Shown: positions 6,867 to 13,333 of the stretch, piece after piece
How positions within the stretch are numbered: position 1 is the first letter of the stretch
Layout: each line of letters starts with the position of its first letter
DNA from: Candidatus Iainarchaeum sp.
GTDB taxonomy: Archaea; Iainarchaeota; Iainarchaeia; Iainarchaeales; JAAZKV01
Direction of reading: 5' to 3'
NCBI GenBank assembly: GCA_018651445.1
Contig: JABIDZ010000074.1
Span: forward strand, 1-13,993
Length of the DNA: 13,993 nt
Notes under the pieces: model-generated
The model's input: the letters and a program-made list of their open reading frames with translations, nothing else
What the model was told of the DNA's origin: nothing
Database searches by the model: none
Position numbers and translations under genes: made by a program

Positions 6867-7355
6867 TTACTCTTTCTTTTCTTCCTTTTTAGGTTCTTCT
6901 GCTTTTTCTTCAGCTGCAGTTTCTTCTTTCTTTTCTGCTACTGGTTCTTCTGTTTTCTCTTCAGGTTTAGCTTCTTCAACTTTTGTTTCTTCTTTAGCTG
7001 GTTCTGCAATTGCTTCTTCTTTTGGAGCTGCATCTTTAGGTGCACTTTCAGCCGGAGCTTCAGTTGCTTCTCCTTCTTTTGCTTTTCCAAAGTTTCTTGT
7101 AATAACATATTTCTCTTCTGTTTTCTTCATTGTTTCTTCGTCGTCATATGCCATTGCGTAAATAGTTTTTGTTGTTGTTCCAAATGAAGTGTCAATTTTT
7201 CTTACAACGATTTGTTCTTTTGGAATATTTAGTTGTGCAGACAAATTTTCTCTCATTTCTACTCGAGAAGGAATTATCTTTTCTTCGTCTATTGCAACAA
7301 TATTGCTTCGTTTCAATGCTTCGTTTCTTGTGTTTTGCGTTATTTTTAATTTCAT
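6867..7355 (-). CDS. rps24e: 30S ribosomal protein S24e with long acidic/lysine tail
   Basis: Component of the small ribosomal subunit. Residues 1 to about 97 are the S24e domain: M-K-L-K-I opening, R-N-E-A-L-K-R, P-S-R-V-E-M-R-E-N-L, and the typical Q-I-V-V-R-K-I-D-T-S-F-G-T-T followed by A-M-A-Y-D-D. The whole protein is 162 residues, so about 65 residues beyond the usual length of about 100 form a tail made almost only of Glu, Lys, Ala and Pro in K-E-E / E-A-P units, surely disordered. The start at 7355 is fixed by AGGTGA (7361-7366) five bases upstream; a GTG nine bases earlier overlaps that motif. It begins 11 bases after spt4 and precedes rps27ae by 17 bases. Confidence 0.93.
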   Translation of the reverse strand: MKLKITQNTRNEALKRSNIVAIDEEKIIPSRVEMRENLSAQLNIPKEQIVVRKIDTSFGTTTKTIYAMAYDDEETMKKTEEKYVITRNFGKAKEGEATEAPAESAPKDAAPKEEAIAEPAKEETKVEEAKPEEKTEEPVAEKKEETAAEEKAEEPKKEEKKE

Positions 7356-7366
7356 ATTACTCACCT

Positions 7367-7561
7367 TTATCTACTTAATCTTAATGCGAATTTTCCTTTT
7401 CGCGTAATGTTCATTTTTTTAGCGATTTCTGATTGTTCTGGATCGGTAATAACAACGTATCCTCTCCAAAAAGTTGTGAAAGTTGTTCCGTTACAATTTG
7501 GACAATTATCTCCTTCTTCAACTAAAAATCTACATTCTCTACAAGCTTTTTCTTTCAACAT
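7367..7561 (-). CDS. spt4: Transcription elongation factor Spt4 (RpoE2)
   Basis: Zinc-binding partner of Spt5 (NusG-like) that rides on RNA polymerase and aids elongation; long annotated in archaea as RNA polymerase subunit E''. The product has 64 residues. Cys7, Cys10, Cys20 and Cys23 (C-R-E-C and C-P-N-C) make the zinc site, followed by the family's F-W-R-G-Y-V-V-I-T-D-P and I-A-K-K-M-N-I. The length is normal. The ATG at 7561 lies only four bases after the rpo7 stop, with GTGA of the ribosome-binding site overlapping that TGA, so the two genes should be translationally coupled. The order rpo7-spt4-rps24e-rps27ae is classical for archaea. Confidence 0.93.
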   Translation of the reverse strand: MLKEKACRECRFLVEEGDNCPNCNGTTFTTFWRGYVVITDPEQSEIAKKMNITRKGKFALRLSR

Positions 7562-7565
7562 ATAA

Positions 7566-8171
7566 TCACTGTGCTTCTTTTTTTACTGATTTAACTTCTC
7601 TTTTTTTTACTCTTGCTTCTTTTTCTACTGCTTTAGCATCTATTCCTGCCCAATCAACTTTTCCAAGGAATGGTTGTCTCATTGTCAAACCAACTTTGGA
7701 ATTTGATGTTTCTCCTTTCATTGAAATAGTTACTACGCGTGCCATTACATTGTCTTCTGGAATAATCTTTTTCTCAGTTTTCTTTCCAACAAAACCGGGT
7801 AATTTAGCGTCGTAATTAATAAAATCGTCCATTATTTGACTCACGTGAATCAGACCTTCAATAGGTCCTACCCTTACAAAAGCACCAAATTCTGTTGCTT
7901 CAGTGATAGTTCCTCTCACAATCTCGTGCATTAGTGGCTTATATGTTAACATTTCGATTTCAGCTTCATAATATGCTGCGCCGTCACCAGGAATTATATG
8001 GCCTTCGCCAATGTCTCCAATTCCAGTCACAGCCACGATTACGCCATATCCTTGATCTATTCGACCTTCATAATCTTCTTTGCAAATATCCAGTAAAGAT
8101 GATTTTACCTTTGCTCCTAACTTTTTAGGAGGAACCCTAACTTTGTCATTTATCTGTGTTTTGTAAAACAT
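7566..8171 (-). CDS. rpo7: DNA-directed RNA polymerase subunit Rpo7 (RpoE1)
   Basis: Forms, with Rpo4, the stalk of the archaeal RNA polymerase, which helps open the promoter and binds nascent RNA. The 201-residue product has an N-terminal tip domain (V-P-P-K-K-L-G, Y-E-G-R-I-D-Q-G-Y-G-V-I-V-A-V, G-D-G-A-A-Y-Y-E-A-E) and an S1 RNA-binding domain from about residue 82 (V-R-G-T-I-T-E-A-T-E-F-G-A-F-V-R-V-G-P-I-E-G-L-I-H-V-S in the family pattern). The C-terminal 25 residues are Lys/Glu-rich and may be disordered. The start is supported by GGTGGTGA with GGTGA four bases from the ATG. A TTTATAAGT box A (8204-8212) gives this gene its own promoter inside the block, despite the short gap to the PIN gene. 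Confidence 0.95.
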   Translation of the reverse strand: MFYKTQINDKVRVPPKKLGAKVKSSLLDICKEDYEGRIDQGYGVIVAVTGIGDIGEGHIIPGDGAAYYEAEIEMLTYKPLMHEIVRGTITEATEFGAFVRVGPIEGLIHVSQIMDDFINYDAKLPGFVGKKTEKKIIPEDNVMARVVTISMKGETSNSKVGLTMRQPFLGKVDWAGIDAKAVEKEARVKKREVKSVKKEAQ

Positions 8172-8203
8172 ATGCTCACCACCAAAATATTCTCTTCAAA
8201 TAA

Positions 8204-8212
8204 ACTTATAAA
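8204..8212 (-). promoter_or_regulatory. Box A (TATA) for rpo7-spt4-rps24e-rps27ae
   Basis: TTTATAAGT on the minus strand is close to the archaeal consensus and lies 33-41 bases before the rpo7 ATG, leaving a short leader that carries the Shine-Dalgarno. It occupies the 69-base gap after the PIN gene, so the last four genes can be transcribed independently. Confidence 0.6.
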
Positions 8213-8240
8213 CCCAATTTAGCCTTTTCAAAAAGCCTTT

Positions 8241-8627
8241 CTAACCATTTATCTCGCTAAAATCGACAAAAGTAAGCTTTCTAATATAGATACTTTTCCC
8301 TCCAAAGCTTTTTATTCTTTGTCTTAGCTCTTTGTCGTTTGTTGCTATTACGTATTCCTTACTTTTTTCAACCAATTCATCGTCGACTTTGCTCATTTGG
8401 CTCTTAATTCCTTCGACTTTATTATTTGCCAATATCTTGCTAACAATCGCGTATTCGTTCTTAATTTTTTTATTTTTTGACAAGCCTTCGAGTTCGTCAA
8501 TCGTTCCTGATAAAACAAATATCTTTGCATTCATGTTTACGTTAATTTCTTCGATTCCGTGTATTTTGTATCGAACCATTGTTAAAAGAAAATTTGTATC
8601 AAGAATAACTTTTTTTTCGTTAACTAT
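8241..8627 (-). CDS. PIN-domain (Fcf1/VapC-like) putative endoribonuclease, start codon abnormal
   Basis: PIN domains are metal-dependent RNases; the copy beside aIF2 gamma in archaea is usually linked to RNA processing, though its substrate is not established here. Visible acidic positions are D-T-N-F-L-L (Asp at 8598-8600), the E in T-I-D-E-L, D-D-E-L-V-E, and A-T-N-D-K-E-L-R, then a Y-I-R near the end. The first ATG (8577-8579) falls after D-T-N-F-L-L and would delete the first catalytic Asp. Upstream the frame stays open back to the aIF2 gamma UGA (8637-8639), but contains no ATG, GTG or TTG. The end given assumes an AUA start (8625-8627), eight bases after a GTGAG, which yields 128 residues beginning M-V-N-E-K-K-V-I-L-D. 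The domain call is firm; the start is not. Confidence 0.8.
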   Translation of the reverse strand: MVNEKKVILDTNFLLTMVRYKIHGIEEINVNMNAKIFVLSGTIDELEGLSKNKKIKNEYAIVSKILANNKVEGIKSQMSKVDDELVEKSKEYVIATNDKELRQRIKSFGGKSIYIRKLTFVDFSEING

Positions 8628-8636
8628 CTTACCAAC

Positions 8637-9893
8637 TCACATTATTTCGCCGTAAGCAATCAATCGCCATTGATTGTTAATGTTTTTACTAATAGCAATT
8701 TTTTCACTTTTTTCTACAACTTCTGGATTTTTTAATTTTAAAGTAAGTTTGTCTTTCTCAATTTTTCCAACAAAACCAATATTAGTATTTGTTCCAATTG
8801 TTAAAACAAGCGGATCGTTTACTTTTACATCCAAGTCTTTTTTGTCAAAGTGAACCATTCGTTCAAAGAAATGCATACCAATTTTTATTTCGTTTACTGG
8901 TTCTGATAGCGAACCAGGTTTAGCAATTATTTTTCCACGTAACTGATCGTTTTGTGCAGTGCTAGGATCAAGTGTAGTTCCAATTGCAATTAGTCCTCCA
9001 GGAGTTGCTTGTGTAATTGCACCAGCATTTGTTGAGAGCGAAACAACTTTTGTTTTTGTCTTTGTTTCAAAACCAGGACAAATTTCAATCTCGTCTCCAA
9101 TTTTAACTGCACCTTGTGAAATACTTCCTCCAAGAACTGCGCCGTGTAACTCTTTTATTTTGGTTCCGGGTTTGTTAATATCAAAACTTCTTGCAACAAA
9201 CATTTTCAATGGTTTTGTAAGATCGTTTTTAGGAGTAACAATTGTAGTTTCAATAGCTTCAATTAACAAATCAATGTTTGCTCCAAAATTAGCCGATGTT
9301 GGGATTATTGGTGATTTATCATAACCAAATTCTTTCAAAAACTTTTCAATTTTTTTATAATTTTCAATTACTTTTTCTCTTGGAACCAAATCAATTTTGT
9401 TTTGTGCGATAACAATGTTTTCTACACCTGCAAATTTTAATGCCATTAAATGTTCTATAGTTCTTGGTTGTGGACAAACTTCATTTGCGGCTACAACTAG
9501 TACTGCTCCGTTCATCAAAGCTGCGCCAGAAAGCATAGTAGTCATTAAAGTTTCGTGGCCAGGTGCATCAACAAAACTAACGACTCTTTTAGAAATAACA
9601 CTACCTTCTTTGTCATTATTTGCGTAAATTTCGCCAGCAGCTGTTTTGATTTTGTACAAAGTAGCGTCTGCGTAACCAAGTCTAATAGAAATTCCTCTTT
9701 TAAGTTCTTCACTATGTGTGTCAGTCCAAGTGCCAGTCAGCGCTTTTGTAAGGCTAGTCTTACCGTGATCTACGTGACCAATCATACCAATATTAACTTC
9801 GGGTTGTTGTATTTCGACAGTTCCGTTTGTCGGGCCCGGGGCAGTATTTTCGCTCTTGCTTGGTACAGCTTTTGTTTTTACTTTTGTTGTCAT
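8637..9893 (-). CDS. eif2g: Translation initiation factor aIF2 subunit gamma
   Basis: GTPase subunit that carries initiator Met-tRNA to the small ribosomal subunit. The product has 418 residues, a usual length. A Lys/Ser/Thr/Pro-rich leader of about 32 residues precedes the G domain: G-H-V-D-H-G-K-T (39-46), D-A-P-G-H (109-113), N-K-I-D (165-168) and S-A-N (200-202). Beta-barrel domains II and III follow, with the family ending W-R-L-I-A-Y-G-E-I-M. The zinc-knuckle insert usual between switch I and D-A-P-G-H has no cysteine here (residues about 81-105), so no zinc can bind there. ATG 9893 is preferred over a GTG at 9902 because AGGTGA (9899-9904) sits five bases before it. It lies 85 bases after rps6e, and its UGA stop is in frame with the PIN gene. 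Confidence 0.95.
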   Translation of the reverse strand: MTTKVKTKAVPSKSENTAPGPTNGTVEIQQPEVNIGMIGHVDHGKTSLTKALTGTWTDTHSEELKRGISIRLGYADATLYKIKTAAGEIYANNDKEGSVISKRVVSFVDAPGHETLMTTMLSGAALMNGAVLVVAANEVCPQPRTIEHLMALKFAGVENIVIAQNKIDLVPREKVIENYKKIEKFLKEFGYDKSPIIPTSANFGANIDLLIEAIETTIVTPKNDLTKPLKMFVARSFDINKPGTKIKELHGAVLGGSISQGAVKIGDEIEICPGFETKTKTKVVSLSTNAGAITQATPGGLIAIGTTLDPSTAQNDQLRGKIIAKPGSLSEPVNEIKIGMHFFERMVHFDKKDLDVKVNDPLVLTIGTNTNIGFVGKIEKDKLTLKLKNPEVVEKSEKIAISKNINNQWRLIAYGEIM

Positions 9894-9926
9894 CTTTTTC
9901 ACCTATTAATTATAAATAACTGAATA

Positions 9927-9951
9927 GGAAGCAATTATATGTCTTGCTTCC
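9927..9951 (-). other. Intergenic hairpin between rps6e and aIF2 gamma
   Basis: Perfect 8-base inverted repeat GGAAGCAA / TTGCTTCC with a 9-base AT-rich loop in the 85-base gap. The bases that follow on the minus strand are AT-rich but without a long T-run, so an mRNA processing or stability element is as likely as a terminator. Confidence 0.45.
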
Positions 9952-9978
9952 AAATCAATTAATTATTTTTTTCGAATG

Positions 9979-10455
9979 CTAGTGTCTACTCTTTTTTGTT
10001 GGAGCATCCGGCATGTCAGCGCTTCCTACGTTTTCAAGACTCGCTTTCACTGCACGTTCTTTTGCACTCATCTCTTCTGTTGGAGCTGCCTCTGTTTTTA
10101 CACCAAGAATGTCTTCGATTTTCTTTGCACCGTCTTTCACAATTTTGAGATTAACTTGTGCAATTTCTTGACTTATGGTTCCTCCGCGAACAGAGATTCT
10201 TTTTCTCTCTCCTTTTCTTTTTGGTTTGAAGCCAAGACCTTTAGCAGTAAAGATTCTTCTTCTAGCACTTCCTTGCACAGATTTGTGTATAGGAAACCCT
10301 TGTTTATCACTGCCTCCAGTGATTACTGCTTCAAAGCCAGTCAAACCGATTGCATCTAACTCAACTGTTTCGCCAACTTTTTTGCCGACAAATAAGTCTT
10401 CGTCTGATGCGGTACTGTATGCCTTTCCAGACTTTGTACTTACAACGAATTTCAT
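9979..10455 (-). CDS. rps6e: 30S ribosomal protein S6e
   Basis: Component of the small ribosomal subunit. The 158-residue product has the family core: M-K-F-V-V-S opening, F-V-G-K-K-V-G-E, G-L-T-G-F-E-A-V-I-T-G-G-S-D-K-Q-G-F-P, then G-F-K-P-K-R-K-G-E-R-K-R-I-S-V-R-G, with I-S-Q-E-I-A-Q-V-N-L after it. About 30 residues beyond the usual archaeal length make a Glu/Ala/Lys tail of low complexity. The start is certain: GGAGGT (10462-10467) lies six bases before the ATG at 10455. It follows aIF5B by 38 bases, a gap holding a small hairpin, and precedes aIF2 gamma by 85 bases. Confidence 0.95.
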   Translation of the reverse strand: MKFVVSTKSGKAYSTASDEDLFVGKKVGETVELDAIGLTGFEAVITGGSDKQGFPIHKSVQGSARRRIFTAKGLGFKPKRKGERKRISVRGGTISQEIAQVNLKIVKDGAKKIEDILGVKTEAAPTEEMSAKERAVKASLENVGSADMPDAPTKKSRH

Positions 10456-10478
10456 TCTATTACCTCCGTAATCATAAA

Positions 10479-10496
10479 TGATCTTTTTTTAGATCA
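10479..10496 (-). other. Small hairpin spanning the aIF5B stop codon
   Basis: TGATCT / AGATCA arms of six bases with a six-base loop (AAAAAA on the minus strand). The first arm contains the TGA stop of aIF5B and the hairpin ends 11 bases before the GGAGGT of rps6e. It could be a processing site or simply a chance palindrome. Confidence 0.3.
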
Positions 10497-12239
10497 GTTA
10501 AGTTCTCCTTTTTGTGTTGCTTTTATTTTCGCGAGCAATTCTTTTTCTTCGCTAGAAAATTCATCTAAATATTTTTCTAGATTACAATATTGTTTGGGTG
10601 GGATACAAGAAAATAATTTTTCTCCTTCGAACAAATTTTTTCCAATTGATCCTTCGCCAATACTAATTGCTACTTCGTCTCCTTTTTTAACTTCTTTAAC
10701 ACTTTTTCCTTCGTTTTGTATTCCGCCAACTTTTCCAATAACTTCGCCTTTCGCGTTCATTATTCTCCAGCCTTCTTTTAGCATTCCCTCGACAACTTTC
10801 ACACCAATAATTGCGGGTTTGTTATTTCGAAATGCTTTTCCTTTTAAAAATTCTAGTTCAACTGGCCAAACAAGACAAGCCATATCTTCGTCTTTAGCAG
10901 CTTTTTTACTTTTTGTAACCCATTCGTTATAATCTTCAATTATTTTGTAGATTACTCGATCATTAAATATTCGCACGTCTCGCAAGTTAGCTTCTTTTTC
11001 GGCTTCAATATCGATTGAAACATTAAATCCAATTACACAACCATATAATGGTTCTTCACAAAGCATTGCTGCTGCTTCCATAACATCTTTTCGAGTAACA
11101 TTTCCAATATCTGCTTTTCGAACTGGAACACCTTCTTTCTTAAATAATTCAACGAGTGCTTCAAGAGAACCAATCGCATCGGCTTTTACAAGAATTCCTT
11201 TTTGTTCTGAGGTAAAAGTACTTTCATTTATTTCTTCTTTGAGTTTTTCAACATCTTCTTCGCTTTTAACAATAGTCATTGTAGAACCAACTAAAACATC
11301 GTCAAGACCCGGTGCAGAAATTTTTACTCCTGCGGCTGCAGAAACTTTTTTCACACTAGAAAATCTTTCTTTTGTATCCATCATTTCTTGCAATGGTTTA
11401 GGTTGTAACAATGCACGAACCTTAGTTCGAATAATTCCGTTTTTTCCAATTACTGCAATCTCATCATTAACTTCAATAATTCCTTGGTAGAGTATAACGT
11501 CAATTGTTTTTCCTAGTCCTTTTTCTTCTTTTGCTTCAAGTACAGCGCCTTTTGCAGTTTCGGTTCCACTAATTTCTAAGTCTTTTTCAAGATACTTTTG
11601 AGACAAACCGGATAAGAGTGTAAGTAATTCTGGCAAACCTTCTTTTGTTTGTGCACTACATGGAACAATAGGAATTTCTTTTCCAAATTCACATCGATCA
11701 AATCGTTCACTCCCAAAACCGTGTTCAAAAATCTTCCCAACAAGAACATATAGTTTCTCATCTAATTCTTTTTTCACGTCTTCGCTTTGTTTTGCTAAGT
11801 TTTCAAGAAAACTTCCTTCTTTTGAATCATAGAACGGAACCAAATCGATTTTGTTCATTGCAATAATGAACGGAACTTTATTCACTTTCAAGATTTCTAT
11901 CGCTTCAATAGTTTGTGGTTGTAATCCTTGCATAACATCGACAACCAAAATAGCCAGGTCGGCAATGCTTCCTCCGCGTTTACGCAAATTAGTAAATGCT
12001 TCGTGTCCGGGAGTGTCAATTACAAGTAAACCTGGTATCTTTAAATCAAAACCAAATTTTTCAATAAGTTTGCCTGCAATTTTTGTTACGGCATCAAGAG
12101 GAATCTCGGTTGCTCCAATATGTTGTGTAATTTTTCCTGCTTCTCGTGACGCAACTTTTGAAGCACGAATGGCATCCAATAACGAAGTCTTTCCGTGGTC
12201 TACGTGACCTAAAACCGTGATTATTGGTTGCCGAATCAT
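10494..12239 (-). CDS. infB: Translation initiation factor aIF5B (IF2-like GTPase)
   Basis: GTPase that promotes ribosomal subunit joining at the end of initiation. From the ATG at 12239 it has 581 residues, normal for archaea. The G domain is at the N-terminus: P-loop G-H-V-D-H-G-K-T (11-18), switch I G-K-I-T-Q-H-I-G-A-T (35-44), D-T-P-G-H-E (75-80), N-K-I-D (129-132) and S-A-Q-T. It is followed by the beta-barrel domain, the alpha/beta domain III (I-L-V-K-A-D-A-I-G-S-L-E-A-L) and the second barrel. An in-frame ATG at 12320 would add 27 Lys-rich residues overlapping the ndk tail in another frame. The short start is chosen because I-R-Q-P-I-I begins the family consensus and AGGAG (12250-12254) is ten bases before it. 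It begins one base after the ndk stop. Confidence 0.95.
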   Translation of the reverse strand: MIRQPIITVLGHVDHGKTSLLDAIRASKVASREAGKITQHIGATEIPLDAVTKIAGKLIEKFGFDLKIPGLLVIDTPGHEAFTNLRKRGGSIADLAILVVDVMQGLQPQTIEAIEILKVNKVPFIIAMNKIDLVPFYDSKEGSFLENLAKQSEDVKKELDEKLYVLVGKIFEHGFGSERFDRCEFGKEIPIVPCSAQTKEGLPELLTLLSGLSQKYLEKDLEISGTETAKGAVLEAKEEKGLGKTIDVILYQGIIEVNDEIAVIGKNGIIRTKVRALLQPKPLQEMMDTKERFSSVKKVSAAAGVKISAPGLDDVLVGSTMTIVKSEEDVEKLKEEINESTFTSEQKGILVKADAIGSLEALVELFKKEGVPVRKADIGNVTRKDVMEAAAMLCEEPLYGCVIGFNVSIDIEAEKEANLRDVRIFNDRVIYKIIEDYNEWVTKSKKAAKDEDMACLVWPVELEFLKGKAFRNNKPAIIGVKVVEGMLKEGWRIMNAKGEVIGKVGGIQNEGKSVKEVKKGDEVAISIGEGSIGKNLFEGEKLFSCIPPKQYCNLEKYLDEFSSEEKELLAKIKATQKGELN

Positions 12240-12240
12240 T

Positions 12241-12795
12241 TTATTCGTTCTCCTGATCCTTTTTGATTTCTTCTTTTTCTTCGAAATATTCGGCTTCAGA
12301 ACTTTTTCCTTCGTTTTCAACGTGATCGTATTTTCCTTGTTCTGAATTACAATATAACCAATTGAAATTCATTTTATCGTATTCGAATAATTCTTCGTCT
12401 TTGAAAAATCTTTTTAATTCGTCTTCTGCAGCATCTTCTGTTTCTGAAGCGTGTACAATATTTGTTTGTACGCTCATTGCGTAGTCTCCTCGAATAGTTC
12501 CGATATCTGCGTCACGTGCATTTGTTGAACCAACTAGTTTGCGAACAACTGCAACTGCGTCTTTTCCTTCAAGGGCTAGTAACACACAAGGAATACTAGA
12601 CATGTATTCTAATAATTCTTCATAGAATGGTTTGTCTTGTAAATGGACATAATGGTCCTTTAATTGGTATACTTTTAATAAATCCATTTTCAATCCAATT
12701 AATTTCAATCCTTTTTTTTCAAACCGAGTAATTACGTCCCCGATCAGACACCGATTTATTCCATCAGGTTTTACTATAACCAAAGTTCTTCTCAT
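12241..12795 (-). CDS. ndk: Nucleoside diphosphate kinase with long acidic tail
   Basis: Transfers the gamma phosphate from ATP to other (d)NDPs through a phosphohistidine and so supplies GTP for the neighbouring GTPases and precursors for polymerase. Visible are T-L-V-I-V-K-P-D-G at the start, the G-T-I-R-G-D-Y loop, and the active-site His115 in N-I-V-H-A-S-E. The family is usually about 150 residues; here 184, the last 40 or so being Glu/Lys-rich and unordered. The start at 12795 is set by GGTGA (12801-12805), five bases upstream. A TTG twelve bases earlier is rejected. It lies between a terminator-like hairpin after rpl24e and aIF5B, whose ATG comes one base after its stop. The overlap-like junction implies coupling with aIF5B. 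Confidence 0.94.
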   Translation of the reverse strand: MRRTLVIVKPDGINRCLIGDVITRFEKKGLKLIGLKMDLLKVYQLKDHYVHLQDKPFYEELLEYMSSIPCVLLALEGKDAVAVVRKLVGSTNARDADIGTIRGDYAMSVQTNIVHASETEDAAEDELKRFFKDEELFEYDKMNFNWLYCNSEQGKYDHVENEGKSSEAEYFEEKEEIKKDQENE

Positions 12796-12810
12796 TTTGC
12801 TCACCAATTC

Positions 12811-12854
12811 CTTTTTTTAAAAATAAATTCAAAAGGGCGAAAGGCCCTATTGAA
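12811..12854 (-). terminator. Stem-loop with T-rich tail between rpl24e and ndk
   Basis: Minus-strand arms TTCAATAGGGC and GCCCTTTTGAA pair over 11 positions with one T-T mismatch around a five-base loop (12828-12854), followed by TTTATTTTT. It begins four bases after the rpl24e stop. It is the strongest GC-clamped hairpin noticed in the window, so partial termination or mRNA processing here is likely. Confidence 0.55.
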
Positions 12855-12858
12855 AAAA

Positions 12859-13089
12859 TTATTTCTTTTCCTCTTTTTTTTGTTTTTCGTGTTCTTTTGC
12901 AGCTAACATTGTTTTTTTCAATTTGTTATGTGCATTAGTCCACTTTGTTTTAACGGGTTTTCTTTTTAGCATTATCATATTTTTTTCGCATTTATTTGAA
13001 CAAAAATAATATGTGCTACCGTCTTTTTTTGCGTAAACTTTTCCACCACCTGTAGGTAGTTCTTGTTCACAAAAATTACATTTCACCAT
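12859..13089 (-). CDS. rpl24e: 50S ribosomal protein L24e
   Basis: Zinc-binding protein of the large subunit. The 76-residue product holds Cys4, Cys7, Cys30 and Cys34 (C-N-F-C and C-S-N-K-C), with G-G-G-K-V-Y-A-K-K-D-G between and K-R-K-P-V-K-T-K-W-T after the second pair, all typical of L24e. The last 15 residues are Lys/Glu-rich. The start is supported by GAGGTG (13095-13100), five bases before the ATG. It follows rps28e by 24 bases, the usual archaeal order. Confidence 0.95.
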   Translation of the reverse strand: MVKCNFCEQELPTGGGKVYAKKDGSTYYFCSNKCEKNMIMLKRKPVKTKWTNAHNKLKKTMLAAKEHEKQKKEEKK

Positions 13090-13113
13090 TGTTCCACCTC
13101 GTTATCAAAGCAA

Positions 13114-13323
13114 TTACGCTCTAATCTCCTTTGCTTCACGTTCAGTGTCTAGTAAAATTATTACGTCTCCTTTTCGAATACTTCCAAGAGTGTTTCGTCT
13201 TTTTACACGACCTTTTTCAGGACCGTCTAGTATTCTACAAAGGATTTGTGTTATTTCACCGTGTACACCAGTTGTTTTTACTACTTCAACAACTTCTGCT
13301 GGAGTTCCTTTTCCATCACCCAT
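13114..13323 (-). CDS. rps28e: 30S ribosomal protein S28e
   Basis: Small OB-fold protein near the mRNA exit of the small subunit. The product is 69 residues and ends in the strongly conserved pattern G-D-V-I-I-L-L-D-T-E-R-E-A-K, with G-V-H-G-E-I-T-Q-I-L-C-R and R-R-N-T-L-G-S-I-R-K before it. The start at 13323 (M-G-D-G-K-G-T-P) is chosen over a TTG six bases earlier because AGGTGA (13330-13335) is six bases upstream. That motif overlaps the TAG stop of rpl7ae, so translation of the two is probably coupled. Confidence 0.95.
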   Translation of the reverse strand: MGDGKGTPAEVVEVVKTTGVHGEITQILCRILDGPEKGRVKRRNTLGSIRKGDVIILLDTEREAKEIRA

Positions 13324-13333
13324 AAGCAATCAC

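Noticed and set aside
6810..7187. Plus-strand frame coding a Phe/Cys/Ser-rich protein of 125 residues
   Set aside because: It is the reverse complement of the Glu/Lys/Ala tail of rps24e and the start of rps27ae; composition is wholly explained by that.
8579..8579. ATG at 8577-8579 as the true PIN start
   Set aside because: It removes the D-T-N-F-L-L motif that is plainly encoded just upstream in the same frame; a nuclease lacking it would be inactive.
8637..8639. Selenocysteine or general UGA recoding at the end of aIF2 gamma
   Set aside because: UGA ends other clear genes here (aIF5B, rpo7), aIF2 gamma already has its normal C-terminus before it, and no selenoprotein signal is visible.
12240..12320. 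Upstream ATG for aIF5B with a 27-residue Lys-rich leader as the main start
   Set aside because: No ribosome-binding site is seen at 12320, it overlaps ndk, and 12239 has AGGAG plus the family's usual N-terminus.
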